Assembly (NCBI GenBank): GCA_048268105.1
Contig: JBLWWH010000022.1
Location: 1 to 41,790, forward strand
Direction: 5' to 3'
Length of the DNA stretch: 41,790 nucleotides
DNA from: Profundicola sp048268105
GTDB taxonomy: Bacteria; Bacteroidota; Bacteroidia; Flavobacteriales; Weeksellaceae
Shown here in pieces: positions 17,311 through 26,224 of this stretch. Both the position numbers and the translations under genes were made by a program. The notes beneath the pieces were generated by a model that saw only the letters and a program-made list of their open reading frames with translations, was not told the DNA's origin and did no database searches. Numbering within the stretch: the first letter of the stretch is position 1; each line of letters begins with the position of its first letter.

Positions 17311-18165
17311 CTATTGGGTCATGACATTGAGTGCCTTAGCAATCATTTCGTCTACCGCTTCTTTATAATTGTCTAAAAATTCTCCAGTAGAACGATTCGC
17401 AATTATGCAATTCAATGATAAAGCTTTGTGACCTAATAGATTAGCAAAGGCATAAATTCCAGAAGTCTCCATCTCGAAGTTATCTAAACCATTTTCATGT
17501 AATCGATCTAAAAAGTCGGCAGCTAGCGGTTTTAATCTTAATTCTCTCCCTTGTGGACCATAAAAACCAGATAATGAACCTGTATTTCCGCCTACGAAAC
17601 CTTCACCGAATTTGTCGAACAACTCTTTTGAACCTTCTGTAAAGTATAATAAAGATTCAATCTCATTGTATTTAAAATTAGATAAAAACTCTTTTTTAAA
17701 CTCAGCACTATCTTTATGTTCTGGATAAAACTTCATTAAACCATCAAATCCAACACTGTATCTGCTTTTTACAAAACTCCCAGCACCAATCTTAGGATTT
17801 ACAGAACCCGAAGTCCCAAATCTCACTATGTTTAATGAGGTGTGTTCCGGTTTAATTTCTCTGGTTTCTAAATCAATATTCACCAAAGCATCTAACTCAT
17901 TAACAACAATATCAATGTTATCTGTACCAATTCCGGTTGAAAGTACGGTCAGTTTTTTCCCATTTAATGTACCTGTGTGCGTAACAAACTCACGCTTAGC
18001 TTTCTTGATTTCTACACTATCAAAGAACTTAGAAACTCTTTCAACTCTCTCTGGATCACCTACAAAGATGATATCTTGACCAATATCGTTTGGTAATAAA
18101 TTTAAATGATATACACTGCCATCTTGATTTAATGGCATCTCAGATGCTGCTATTTTTTTTGACAT
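17311..18165 (-). CDS. Nucleoside phosphorylase (uridine phosphorylase-like)
   Basis: 284 aa. PNP/UDP phosphorylase superfamily: splits nucleosides with phosphate to give the base and ribose 1-phosphate. Visible: the phosphate-binding FVGDPERVERVSKFF, the strand-loop STGIGTDNIDIVVNELDAL, IVRFGTSGSVNP, and the base/ribose segment NFEMETSGIYAFANLLGHKAL. The EMETSG motif suits uridine phosphorylase-type specificity, but substrate choice is uncertain. The gene follows the SUI1-like factor with 15 bp between. Confidence 0.88.
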   Translation of the reverse strand: MSKKIAASEMPLNQDGSVYHLNLLPNDIGQDIIFVGDPERVERVSKFFDSVEIKKAKREFVTHTGTLNGKKLTVLSTGIGTDNIDIVVNELDALVNIDLETREIKPEHTSLNIVRFGTSGSVNPKIGAGSFVKSRYSVGFDGLMKFYPEHKDSAEFKKEFLSNFKYNEIESLLYFTEGSKELFDKFGEGFVGGNTGSLSGFYGPQGRELRLKPLAADFLDRLHENGLDNFEMETSGIYAFANLLGHKALSLNCIIANRSTGEFLDNYKEAVDEMIAKALNVMTQ

Positions 18166-18180
18166 ATTTTTTAGTTTTGA

Positions 18181-18510
18181 TTAACCTCCAACGCGTTTTA
18201 CTTTCATTCCCATATCTTCTAGATACTTCATGATTTTATCTCTAAAATCACCTTGAATAATGATTTCATCATTCTTGGTAGAACCTCCAACGCCTAAATG
18301 ACGTTTAATGTCCTTGGCCAATTGTTTAAAATCATCATCATTACCAGTATATCCTTTGATAATAGTGTTGGGCTTACCTTTTCTTTTCTCAAAATGGCAC
18401 TCCACAACATCATCTGGAATCCACAGTCCTTCGTCTTTTGGGGCTTCCTGTGAATCCTCCGAAGGCGCGTGATTAGGAAATAAATTCTTTAGTTGATCTT
18501 GTAAATCCAT
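18181..18510 (-). CDS. SUI1/eIF1-like translation factor (YciH family)
   Basis: 109 aa from the ATG at 18510 (MDLQDQLKNLFPNH). An in-frame ATG at 18561 would add 17 residues (MRIFTSISIQNLLYLKV), but a -7 promoter element lies inside that extension. Bacterial YciH-type proteins resemble eukaryotic eIF1 and can influence start-codon selection on the 30S subunit. The SUI1 core is visible: RKGKPNTIIKGYTG, LAKDIKRHLGVGGSTKNDEIIIQGDFRDKI. GVGG is the most conserved turn. Confidence 0.88.
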   Translation of the reverse strand: MDLQDQLKNLFPNHAPSEDSQEAPKDEGLWIPDDVVECHFEKRKGKPNTIIKGYTGNDDDFKQLAKDIKRHLGVGGSTKNDEIIIQGDFRDKIMKYLEDMGMKVKRVGG

Positions 18511-18516
18511 AACTTT

Positions 18517-18524
18517 CAAATATA
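18517..18524 (-). promoter_or_regulatory. -7 element before the SUI1-like gene
   Basis: TATATTTG on the minus strand matches TAnnTTTG and ends 6 nt before the ATG at 18510, suggesting a nearly leaderless transcript. No clear TTG partner. Confidence 0.35.
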
Positions 18525-18703
18525 ATAAATTTTGAATAGAGATCGAAGTAAAGATACGCATTTAAAACTGATTATACTTAGGCTAAAGTACATTTATAAA
18601 AGCGTTCTTACTTAAATTTATTGTTAAATAAACAGGCATTTTAAAATTAATTGCAATACCAAAATTCGCGTTTTTAAACTTGAATGGCTTGACTTTTTTC
18701 TAA

Positions 18704-18743
18704 AAATCAAAAACCTGCTGATGCGCAGGTTTTTGATTTATTT
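18704..18743 (-). terminator. Strong terminator after the oxygenase gene (minus)
   Basis: A perfect 15-bp stem (18704-18718 with 18725-18739) has a 6-nt loop. Both flanks are A/T-rich, so it could work in both directions; the only gene entering it is the minus-strand oxygenase. Confidence 0.88.
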
Positions 18744-18763
18744 TAATCTTAAGTTTAATTGAA

Positions 18764-19717
18764 TTACTTAATCAAACCAATTTCTCTTAATCTTTGCGTT
18801 AAGAATTCACCGGCTGTGATGTCATCAAACTGCTTTGGATTATTCTCGTCAATACAATCTTCTAAAACGTCTAATTTCATTTCACTAATAGGGTGCATAA
18901 AGAATGGAATCGAGAATCGAGGCTTGTGCCATTCTTCCTTTGGTGGATTTACCACGCGGTGAATCGTAGATTTTAATTTATTGTTGGTGTGACGAGAAAG
19001 CATATCACCTACATTAATCACTAATTCATCTGCTTCTGGAATTGCATCCACCCATTCACCATCATGTCGTTGAACTTGTAATCCTCCTGCTGAAGCTCCC
19101 ATCAACAAAGTAATTAAGTTAATGTCGCCATGCGCGCCAGCTCTAACAGCCCCATCTGGTTCTCCTGTAATAGGTGGGTAGTGGATAGGTCTCAAAATTG
19201 AATTTCCATTCTTAACTTTATCATCAAAATAGAATTCATCTAATCCTAAAAATAAGGCTAAAGCTCTCAAAACATAAATTCCAGTTTTCTCTAATTGCTG
19301 GTATGTTTCTTTACCCACTTTTGCAAACTCTGGAAGCTCCTCAACATCTACGTTTTCTGGATAATCGAATTTTGCTTTATCAGCTTCGTCCACATATTGA
19401 CCAAAATGCCAAAACTCTTTTAAATCTCCTTTATTAGAACCTTTTGCATGTTCTTTTCCAAAGGAAGTATAACCACGTTGACCGCCAATTCCAGGAATTT
19501 CGTATTTGCTTTTAACTTCTTCATCTAAATCGAAGAATTTTTTAACTTCCTTGTATAAGTTGTCAACCAATTCATCAGAAAGGAAATGGTTTTTAAGAGA
19601 AACAAAACCAATCGTTTGGTAAGCATCTCCAATTTCATTCACGAATTTTTGCTTTCTAGCCGGATCATCTGATAAAAAATCAGCTAAATCTACCGACGGT
19701 ATTCCATTATGACTCAT
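18764..19717 (-). CDS. Isopenicillin N synthase-like 2-oxoglutarate/Fe(II) oxygenase
   Basis: 317 aa. Contains the DIOX_N-like N-terminus (PSVDLADFLSD ... GFVSLKNH) and the 2OG-FeII_Oxy jelly roll. Iron ligands are visible as H196 and D198 (AHGDINLITLL) and H253 (STIHRVVNP); the RxS pair for 2-oxoglutarate is R267/S269 in RFSIPFF. This subfamily is widespread in Bacteroidota; most members have unknown substrates, and a beta-lactam role should not be assumed. Its ATG overlaps the stop of the GH13 gene (ATGA), so both are translated together. A strong terminator follows. Confidence 0.87.
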   Translation of the reverse strand: MSHNGIPSVDLADFLSDDPARKQKFVNEIGDAYQTIGFVSLKNHFLSDELVDNLYKEVKKFFDLDEEVKSKYEIPGIGGQRGYTSFGKEHAKGSNKGDLKEFWHFGQYVDEADKAKFDYPENVDVEELPEFAKVGKETYQQLEKTGIYVLRALALFLGLDEFYFDDKVKNGNSILRPIHYPPITGEPDGAVRAGAHGDINLITLLMGASAGGLQVQRHDGEWVDAIPEADELVINVGDMLSRHTNNKLKSTIHRVVNPPKEEWHKPRFSIPFFMHPISEMKLDVLEDCIDENNPKQFDDITAGEFLTQRLREIGLIK

Positions 19718-21531
19718 ATTCGTTTGTTTTCAAATTTATTTTTTACTTTAATTAGCTTAAAATCAATAGGTTTTAAGTTTCTGCAATCTTCCATAGATAG
19801 CATCTTTTCATTCCATAAATCATATCCTTCTAAGTTGAGATGCTCCAAATAAATCTCTGTATCTGAATTATTGAAAATTATATAAATGCTTTCTTCAGAA
19901 CTTCTACGTTTATATATAATCACATCACCTTTTGTGTAGATAAACTTAAGCTCACCATGCGTAAATACGGGATGGTGTTTTCGTAAATCTATGATTTTTT
20001 TATAAAATAAATGTAATTCTTGGTTAAAACCTACTGCTTCATAGATGTTTTCATCTTCATTAAATGGGTTTTGAGTTTCTGGATCAAATGTGTACTCAGG
20101 CCACCAAAGCGGCTTTATGCAATCTGGATCATCTGCGCCCCACATACCCATTTCGTCACCTGCCCAAATCTGTGGAGATCCAGGCATCGTAAATTGGAAA
20201 ACTAAAAAATTTTTCACCCTTTCATAAACTTCTTCGCTAGGTTTACCTGTTTTGTAATTCACATCCTCTAAGGGCTTTGCTAAATATTTATAGATATTTT
20301 TATTATTAAACGAACTCAATAATCTAGGCGTGTCATGACTGGCGCTCATCATCATCATGGCCTTAATATTTGCATCTGGAATTCCAGCTACCATAGCGCC
20401 CAATTCTTCTTTTAATTGCTGCCCATCTATGTATTCATTTGGTTTGGCAAAGAATGCACGAACGTGCTTATAGGGTTGATAATACATAATAGCATCAAAA
20501 ACATCATCGCTTATATAGGGTTTTGGATCCATCATTTTGTGAGGCCAATTTTCCCACCAAACTTCTCCCACCAAAAACGCTTCTGGATTGATAGCCTTAA
20601 CATGCTTTCTGAAATCTCGCCAAAAATCTAAACCAATTTCATCGGCTACATCTAATCTAAACCCATCAATTCCGTATTTCGCATCATAGCCTTTGGGCGC
20701 TAGCCAACGCTCTACTACCTTGAAAACATGTTTCTTAACAGACTTGTTTAAATCACCTTGATACGGGAATCCTTTTATGTGATTCGAGTAGTATTTTTTC
20801 CTTAATTGAGGAAGTTCTTTTACGCCTGCCCATGAATTAAAATCTAGTTGCCCCATCGGTGAATTTGGGTGATTGAACATATTTATGTCATACCAATCCG
20901 CATACTTTGAGTGGATACCATTGTTTAAAATATCTTGCCATGCCCAAAATTGGATTCCTGTGTGATTAAAGGAATAATCTACAATAACGCGCATTCCTTT
21001 TTCGTGAATTTTAGCTACCAATTCCAAGAAAAGTCGGTCTGCAGAAGTCCATTGCCAAGTTTCTGGATCGTTGGGATCTTCTTGTGCTATTATTAAATTA
21101 TCACCTAAGGGATCGGGGCCAAAATGAATGTCGACATGATGAAAATTTCTGGCATCATATTTATGTAGAGAAGGGGCATCGTTGATGGGATTTAAATATA
21201 TAGAATTTACACCCAATGATTGTATATAATCTAATTTATCTATAATTCCTTGTAAATCACCACCATAACGCCTCGATTGAACTTGGTCATACCATTTTCG
21301 GACTTCTTCTTTGTCTTGGGAATGTGGCGCATCCTTATACCAATCACTTGTCCATGCTGTAATTTTCCAATTTTCATCATAGGTGTGTGGCCAAGCACCT
21401 TGCATATTTTCAATCTCAGGATCATTACTAGCGTCTCCATTATAGAATCTTTCAACAAAAATCTGATACCAAATCGCTTCTTGCGACCATTTGGGTGGAG
21501 TGGTATATTCAGGATTTTGTGAATTGGGCAT
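19714..21531 (-). CDS. GH13 alpha-amylase-family glycoside hydrolase, cytoplasmic
   Basis: 605 aa with no signal peptide. The (beta/alpha)8 catalytic core shows the conserved regions: VIVDYSFNHTG (183-193), GIDGFRLDVADEIG with nucleophile D294, FLVGEVWWENW with acid/base E323, and MSASHDTPRLLSS with H399/D400. An opening WYQIFVERFYNGD and a C-terminal beta domain are as in cyclomaltodextrinase/neopullulanase-like enzymes. It probably hydrolyses imported alpha-glucan oligosaccharides in the cytoplasm. No sus-type transporter genes are next to it; its only operon partner is the 2OG oxygenase. Confidence 0.9.
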   Translation of the reverse strand: MPNSQNPEYTTPPKWSQEAIWYQIFVERFYNGDASNDPEIENMQGAWPHTYDENWKITAWTSDWYKDAPHSQDKEEVRKWYDQVQSRRYGGDLQGIIDKLDYIQSLGVNSIYLNPINDAPSLHKYDARNFHHVDIHFGPDPLGDNLIIAQEDPNDPETWQWTSADRLFLELVAKIHEKGMRVIVDYSFNHTGIQFWAWQDILNNGIHSKYADWYDINMFNHPNSPMGQLDFNSWAGVKELPQLRKKYYSNHIKGFPYQGDLNKSVKKHVFKVVERWLAPKGYDAKYGIDGFRLDVADEIGLDFWRDFRKHVKAINPEAFLVGEVWWENWPHKMMDPKPYISDDVFDAIMYYQPYKHVRAFFAKPNEYIDGQQLKEELGAMVAGIPDANIKAMMMMSASHDTPRLLSSFNNKNIYKYLAKPLEDVNYKTGKPSEEVYERVKNFLVFQFTMPGSPQIWAGDEMGMWGADDPDCIKPLWWPEYTFDPETQNPFNEDENIYEAVGFNQELHLFYKKIIDLRKHHPVFTHGELKFIYTKGDVIIYKRRSSEESIYIIFNNSDTEIYLEHLNLEGYDLWNEKMLSMEDCRNLKPIDFKLIKVKNKFENKRI

Positions 21532-21872
21532 TTCGTTAGAAGTTGTTGTCTAGCTAATGTTAACAAATAAAGATATTAAATTTTTTATCGTTTAAGCTGA
21601 AATATTCATGCTATTTTAAGGTAAAATTTCAAAGACTCTAACGATGGAGAATATTTAAAAAATGTTAGGGTTTTTATTTCATTCAACTCAAAGACAAAAA
21701 TGGATGGCTTATTTTAAAAGATAAATTTTTAAAACAATAGCTAATAATAAATTGTAAATTTATATTTAAAGTTTAATTCCATGAGAAATTGTGGCTTTTG
21801 GTATGAACAAGATTTTCATTTCAAGCAGGTTGAGTAGGTGCGAAATTTTAAACTAATCACTACCTTTGCCGC
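21532..21872. other. Divergent intergenic region
   Basis: 341 bp between the GH13 gene (minus) and the RsmB-like gene (plus). AT-rich with a -7 element for the plus gene at 21861. On the minus side only imperfect TAnnTTTG matches are seen near 21572-21590. No ORF or hairpin of note. Confidence 0.45.
21861..21868 (+). promoter_or_regulatory. -7 element of the RsmB-like gene
   Basis: TACCTTTG matches TAnnTTTG and ends 4 nt before the ATG at 21873, predicting a leaderless or nearly leaderless mRNA. No TTG lies at 17-23 nt upstream (nearest at 21830). Confidence 0.45.
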
Positions 21873-23078
21873 ATGGAAGTACTACCTTATCACAATTTAT
21901 ACGTCGGAATGATAGAAACCTTAGAGTCAATCTTTGAGAAAGGTGACTATTCTGACAAAGCTTTAGAAAGAACATTTAAGAAAAACCGTCTTTGGGGAAG
22001 TCGCGACCGTGGCTTTGTGGCGGAAATGGTCTATGATATGGTAAGATGGAAAAGAACCATTGATTTTGCATCTGCTAATGCTTTGCGCAAGCGACATTAT
22101 TGGGAATTTATCGCTGCTTGGATTGTAATGAACGACGGTAGATTACCAGATTTAGAGGAATTTAAGAAAGTAAAAGCGCAAAAGATTAAAGGTAATTATT
22201 TACAGGCTTTAAGAATTCCAGCGATTAAGCATTCGATTTCAGATGAATTATTTGAAATTGGACAAAAGGAATTAGGTGATCAATGGATTACCGAATTAGA
22301 GGCTATGAATCAAGCAGCGCCAGCCGTTCTTCGTGTGAATACTTTGAGAACCAATGAGAAGGAACTTAAGGCTGATTTGTTAGATAAGGAAATCAGAATC
22401 ACCAAATTAAAGCGTTTCCCAGATGCTTATGTGTTGGTTGAAAAGGAGAATTTATTCTTAACCGATGAGTTCAAAAAAGGTTATTTTGAGATGCAAGATG
22501 CCAACTCACAGTTGGTAGCACCATTTGTTGAAGTAGAGCCCGGAATGCGTGTAGCAGATGCTTGTGCAGGTGCGGGAGGTAAAAGTTTGCATTTAGCAGC
22601 CTTGATGGAAAACAAAGGAAACATTGTTTCTATGGATATTCATCAATGGAAATTAAATGAATTAAAAAGACGCGCCAAAAGAGCAGGAGCTCACAATATT
22701 CAAACAAAGTTAATTGACTCAACCAAAGTTTTGAAGAGGTTTAATAAGTCATTTGATAGACTTCTCATCGATGCGCCATGTACGGGATTAGGAGTCCTAA
22801 GACGTAATCCAGATGCCAAATACAAATTGGATAAAGCTACTTTAGAGCGTGTATTGGTTGAGCAAAAAGAAATTCTAGAAACTTACAGCAAATTACTTAA
22901 ACCAGAGGGTATTTTGGTTTATGTAACATGTTCAATTTTACCTTCTGAAAACTCAGAGCAAGTGAAAACTTTCTTAAGTAATCATTCAGAATTCACATTG
23001 GTAGAAGAGAAAACATTGATGCCTGCAGAAACTGGATTTGATGGATTCTACATGGCAAAGATGACTAAAAAAGCATAG
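21873..23078 (+). CDS. RsmB/NOP2-family rRNA (cytosine-C5) methyltransferase
   Basis: 401 aa. Transfers methyl from SAM to C5 of a cytosine in 16S rRNA. The C-terminal Rossmann domain shows the SAM site DACAGAGGKSLHLAAL (229-244), D255 in VSMDIHQWK, and the two catalytic cysteines C303 in IDAPCTGLG and C353 in VYVTCSILPSEN. An N-terminal helical region (1-140) replaces the NusB-like domain of E. coli RsmB. Which cytosine it modifies cannot be told from the sequence. Confidence 0.9.
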   Translation: MEVLPYHNLYVGMIETLESIFEKGDYSDKALERTFKKNRLWGSRDRGFVAEMVYDMVRWKRTIDFASANALRKRHYWEFIAAWIVMNDGRLPDLEEFKKVKAQKIKGNYLQALRIPAIKHSISDELFEIGQKELGDQWITELEAMNQAAPAVLRVNTLRTNEKELKADLLDKEIRITKLKRFPDAYVLVEKENLFLTDEFKKGYFEMQDANSQLVAPFVEVEPGMRVADACAGAGGKSLHLAALMENKGNIVSMDIHQWKLNELKRRAKRAGAHNIQTKLIDSTKVLKRFNKSFDRLLIDAPCTGLGVLRRNPDAKYKLDKATLERVLVEQKEILETYSKLLKPEGILVYVTCSILPSENSEQVKTFLSNHSEFTLVEEKTLMPAETGFDGFYMAKMTKKA

Positions 23079-23137
23079 GTTTAATTAAGCCTAGAGTAGA
23101 GGTTAAGCTAAATAATTTGAAGAAATAGAAAAAAAAT

Positions 23138-23177
23138 AAGGCTTTGCATGAATGAATTTCGATTTTGCAAAAGCCTT
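23138..23177. terminator. Bidirectional terminator between convergent genes
   Basis: AAGGCTTTGCA (23138-23148) pairs with TGCAAAAGCCTT (23166-23177) with one bulged base. A-rich sequence on the left and T-rich on the right allow it to end both the RsmB-like gene and the CoA-hydrolase gene. Confidence 0.75.
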
Positions 23178-23182
23178 TTATT

Positions 23183-24451
23183 TTATACTAAGTTCAATTC
23201 TCGAGCTTGTTTTTCTAGTTCTTCTTGATGGTCTGGATGTGCTATAGAAATCAAAAGTTTGGCTCTTTCGCGTAAGCTTTTAGCAAATAAATTCACCACA
23301 CCAAATTCTGTTGCGATATAGTGAACGTGAGCCCTCGTCGTTGTAACACCAGCACCTACTTTGAGCTGCGGAACAATTTTAGATAACCCTTTCTTGGTTT
23401 GTGAGGCTAAGGCAAAAATAGGTTTACCACCTTCGGATAGAGAAGCTCCACGAATAAAATCCATTTGTCCACCCACGCCAGAATATTGATAGCTACCAAT
23501 TGTATCAGCACAAACTTGTCCGGTTAAATCAATCTCAATTGCGCTATTAATGGCGGTTACTTTAGGATTTCGTCTAATGATCGCCGTGTCATTGGTGTAG
23601 CCCGCTTCCTTAAAATGTACCACTGGATTTTCATTTACAAAGTCATATAACTTCTGACTTCCCATAGCAAAACAAGTGACGATTTTACCTGTTTTAATTT
23701 GTTTTTCTCTTCCGGTAATCACGCCCGATTCATACAAAGGAAGAACGCCGTCTGAAAACATTTCTGTGTGAATTCCTAAGTTTTTATGATTTCCAAGATT
23801 GCTTAAAACCACATTAGGTATTGCGCCAATTCCCATTTGTAACGTTGCGCCATCTTCTACCAATCCTGCGACATGTGCACCAATTTTAATATCGGTTTCG
23901 TTGGGTTCTGTCGGTTCTATGCTGTAAATCGGTGAATTACTTTCTACAAAGGCATCAATTCTGCTTTTATGAATGATTCCGTCACCATGCGTTCTTGGAA
24001 CGTTAGGATTGACTTGTGCAATGATTTTCTTAGCTGTTTCAATGGCGGGTAGGGTGATATCAATGGATACGCCTAACGAACAAAAACCATGTTGATCAGG
24101 TGGAGAAACTTGAATCAAAGCCACATCAATTGGTAGAATATTCCTTCTAAATAAAATATGAACATCGCCCAGGAACATTGGAGTATAAGAACCTGCACCA
24201 GAATTGACTGCTTTTCGGGTGTTGGCTCCTACAAATAGAGCATTGGTGTGAAAAGATTGATTATAAGGTTCTTGGGTGTATTTCGCTTCGCCCTCGGTGT
24301 GGATGTGAATGACTTCTACATTTTTTAACTCTTGGTATCTCAGCGACATAGCATCTACTAATTCCAAAGGAGTCATGGCTGCACTCTGAACAAATACGCG
24401 GTTTCTAGATTGAATTTCCTTAACGGCTTCGTGGGCACTTACAAACTTCAT
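23183..24451 (-). CDS. Acetyl-CoA hydrolase/CoA-transferase family protein
   Basis: 422 aa. Family I CoA-transferase fold, as in 4-hydroxybutyrate CoA-transferase and acetyl-CoA hydrolase. Visible: the N-terminal FVQSAAMTPLELVDAM, QVSPPDQHGFCSLGVSID, LQMGIGAIPNVVLSNLG, and the catalytic glutamate E230 in LGIHTEMFSDGVLPL. GYTNDTAIIRRNPKV and SGVGGQMDFIRGASLSEGGK complete the second half. It moves CoA between acyl groups (for example acetyl-CoA and a short carboxylate); the actual acceptor is unknown. Confidence 0.9.
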   Translation of the reverse strand: MKFVSAHEAVKEIQSRNRVFVQSAAMTPLELVDAMSLRYQELKNVEVIHIHTEGEAKYTQEPYNQSFHTNALFVGANTRKAVNSGAGSYTPMFLGDVHILFRRNILPIDVALIQVSPPDQHGFCSLGVSIDITLPAIETAKKIIAQVNPNVPRTHGDGIIHKSRIDAFVESNSPIYSIEPTEPNETDIKIGAHVAGLVEDGATLQMGIGAIPNVVLSNLGNHKNLGIHTEMFSDGVLPLYESGVITGREKQIKTGKIVTCFAMGSQKLYDFVNENPVVHFKEAGYTNDTAIIRRNPKVTAINSAIEIDLTGQVCADTIGSYQYSGVGGQMDFIRGASLSEGGKPIFALASQTKKGLSKIVPQLKVGAGVTTTRAHVHYIATEFGVVNLFAKSLRERAKLLISIAHPDHQEELEKQARELNLV

Positions 24452-24533
24452 AGGCTTTTATTAAGAGGTTTAAAGATAATAGAAAGCCAAGAGTTTTGCA
24501 GATTTATATAACTGATAAATGTTAGAGAGTAGA

Positions 24534-25038
24534 TTAATTTTTAAAGCTTTTTAATTCTTTTAATCGTTGTTGGTAGAGTTCAAAAATAGACTCAGCTTGC
24601 CAATCTTCTGACTCTGTTTTTCCATGACCTAAAGACATGGTGCTAAGTAGTTCTCCGTTTTGTGTAAAATATTCGCAATTCCAAATGCTTTGAGCGAAAT
24701 GATTTTTGGGCATCAACTGCTCCTTTTCATTGGCGTAGACTAAATCATTTTCTGATTCAAAATATATCTCTTGAAATAATTCCATCTTTATAAGACTCAA
24801 TTTTAAAAAGTCTACGTTTTTGATCTAATTCGCAGATTTGCCAAAATTCTGTTGTATCGTTTAAATCAGAAACCACCAAAATATCTTGCACCCACGCTTG
24901 AATTCCTTTCTCTACTTTTAATTTAATTTGTGCTCTCAGATTGGTCTTGGTCCCTTGACTAGGCTTTGCTTGAGAACAAGCAGGCGCTAATAAGAAACTT
25001 AAACAAAGCATCAAAAAGATAGGTTAAAGGCTTTTCAT
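24534..25038 (-). pseudogene. Small lipoprotein gene with a nonsense codon and a frameshift
   Basis: On the minus strand ATG at 25038 reads MKSL-stop-PIFLMLCLSFLLAPAC, an otherwise perfect lipoprotein signal (lipobox LAPAC) broken by TAA at codon 5; AAA to TAA would explain it. The frame continues to 24757 (VEKGIQAWVQDILVVSDLN ... FKIESYKDGI) and then the likely continuation lies in another frame (FQEIYFESENDLVYANE ... SLGHGKTESEDWQAESIFE) ending at 24534. Alternatively there are two overlapping genes: one starting at 25011 or 25014 without a charged n-region, and one from ATG 24785 to 24534 (83 aa). The smooth sequence character across the junction favours one broken gene. Family not recognised. 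Confidence 0.55.
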
Positions 25039-25070
25039 AAAGTTGATGTTTTAGTTGAGTTTAAATGAAA

Positions 25071-26057
25071 TTAATTTTCGCAGAAATCAATTAGAAAATT
25101 TCGCACTTTGAAATTTGTTTTATCACCGATAAGGCTAAATGATTCACAAGCTTTTTTATTTTGTCCTAAGGCTAAAAAGGAAATTCCTGAAATTAAAAGT
25201 GCATTTTCATAACTATATTTAAATCTTCTAATTTGATCTGTTTTATCTTTAGATTTTAAAACTTGTGGATACGCATCTACAACATTTTTAAATAAATTTT
25301 TATCAAAATCTTTCGTCATTTGTGAAGTTATCTGCGTTAAGTCCTTTTCATCTCTATTGACATAGCCATTGCCCATCTCAACAAAAATAAAATTCTCTGT
25401 CATTAATAAATCTCGATCACACTTATTTTTTAATTTCCCCTCTGCTTTTAATAAAGCAGCTATAAATTGTTTGTCAAAGCTTTTGCTGATTCCTGAAAGT
25501 ATTTCAATGTCTTGAATTTTGTTTTCTTTAGTTAAAACAAACTTAGCTTCAAAGAACTGGTTCGTTATAGAATACCGCTTATAACTAGGGATTTCATTGG
25601 TTAAGAATTGATGAAGACATAAATCCCCGGTCATTTCAGCCTGACAGAATTTATTGCTTTCAACGAGCATCTGTCCATTATACTCAATAGGTTTAATCTG
25701 AAACTCTGGATATTTAGCTAAGTAATTTTCTTTGGTAAGGAAATAATATAATTTATTATCATCGCTATCACGAAATATTAGTTGATCATCTTTTAACTCA
25801 TAAAATATCTTTCGATATTGAGTCTTAATATATTTCTCTTTGATACTTGCTTTAGCAGCGCCATGTGAACTTATGAGAACATCTGGTTTTATTTCATAGC
25901 TTAAGAAGTTGGAGTAATTGTGATGGTTTATTTCTAATTTATCTCCATTTTCATAAGTGATTTTATCTAGAATCCATTCATTATACAAATCAGGATTTTG
26001 TGCTATTAGAAAACTAGAAATTAAGATAAAACAGAGGTAAAAAAGCTTTCTCATCAT
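25071..26057 (-). CDS. Secreted protein of unknown function with a TonB_C-like segment
   Basis: 328 aa. Signal peptide MMRKLFYLCFILISSFLIAQ, then about 130 residues of lipocalin-like character beginning YNEWILDKITYENGDKL. Residues near 165-215 (AKFVLTKENKIQDIEILSGISKSFDKQFIAALLKAEGKL) resemble the beta-alpha-beta part of the TonB C-terminal fold seen in many Bacteroidota periplasmic proteins. The C-terminal third is helical and TPR-like (YSYENALLISGISFLALGQNKKACESFSLIG). Four or more cysteines may form disulfides (C138, C147, C213, last C). Probably periplasmic or surface-attached; no function assigned. Confidence 0.65.
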   Translation of the reverse strand: MMRKLFYLCFILISSFLIAQNPDLYNEWILDKITYENGDKLEINHHNYSNFLSYEIKPDVLISSHGAAKASIKEKYIKTQYRKIFYELKDDQLIFRDSDDNKLYYFLTKENYLAKYPEFQIKPIEYNGQMLVESNKFCQAEMTGDLCLHQFLTNEIPSYKRYSITNQFFEAKFVLTKENKIQDIEILSGISKSFDKQFIAALLKAEGKLKNKCDRDLLMTENFIFVEMGNGYVNRDEKDLTQITSQMTKDFDKNLFKNVVDAYPQVLKSKDKTDQIRRFKYSYENALLISGISFLALGQNKKACESFSLIGDKTNFKVRNFLIDFCEN

Positions 26058-26155
26058 TGGGTGATTATGTTCTTATATTTATTAAAAATATAAAAACTCT
26101 ATAAATGGGCATTGCTTTCCATCAGATTTCTTTAATAATGCTCAGGCTAAAAAGC

Positions 26156-26196
26156 AAAGTACAGTCAAAAATCGTTTGGATTTAAGACTGTACTTT
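26156..26196 (-). terminator. Terminator after the universal stress protein gene
   Basis: A perfect 11-bp stem AAAGTACAGTC / GACTGTACTTT (26156-26166 with 26186-26196) with a 19-nt loop lies just downstream of the minus-strand stop at 26225; TTTGCTTTTT follows on that strand. Confidence 0.65.
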
Positions 26197-26224
26197 TCAT
26201 TTAGCTTGACTAATTAGCTTGTTT

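Noticed and set aside
18764..19717. Beta-lactam biosynthesis because of the isopenicillin N synthase-like oxygenase
   Set aside because: No peptide synthetase or other beta-lactam gene is near; the family is broad and mostly uncharacterised.
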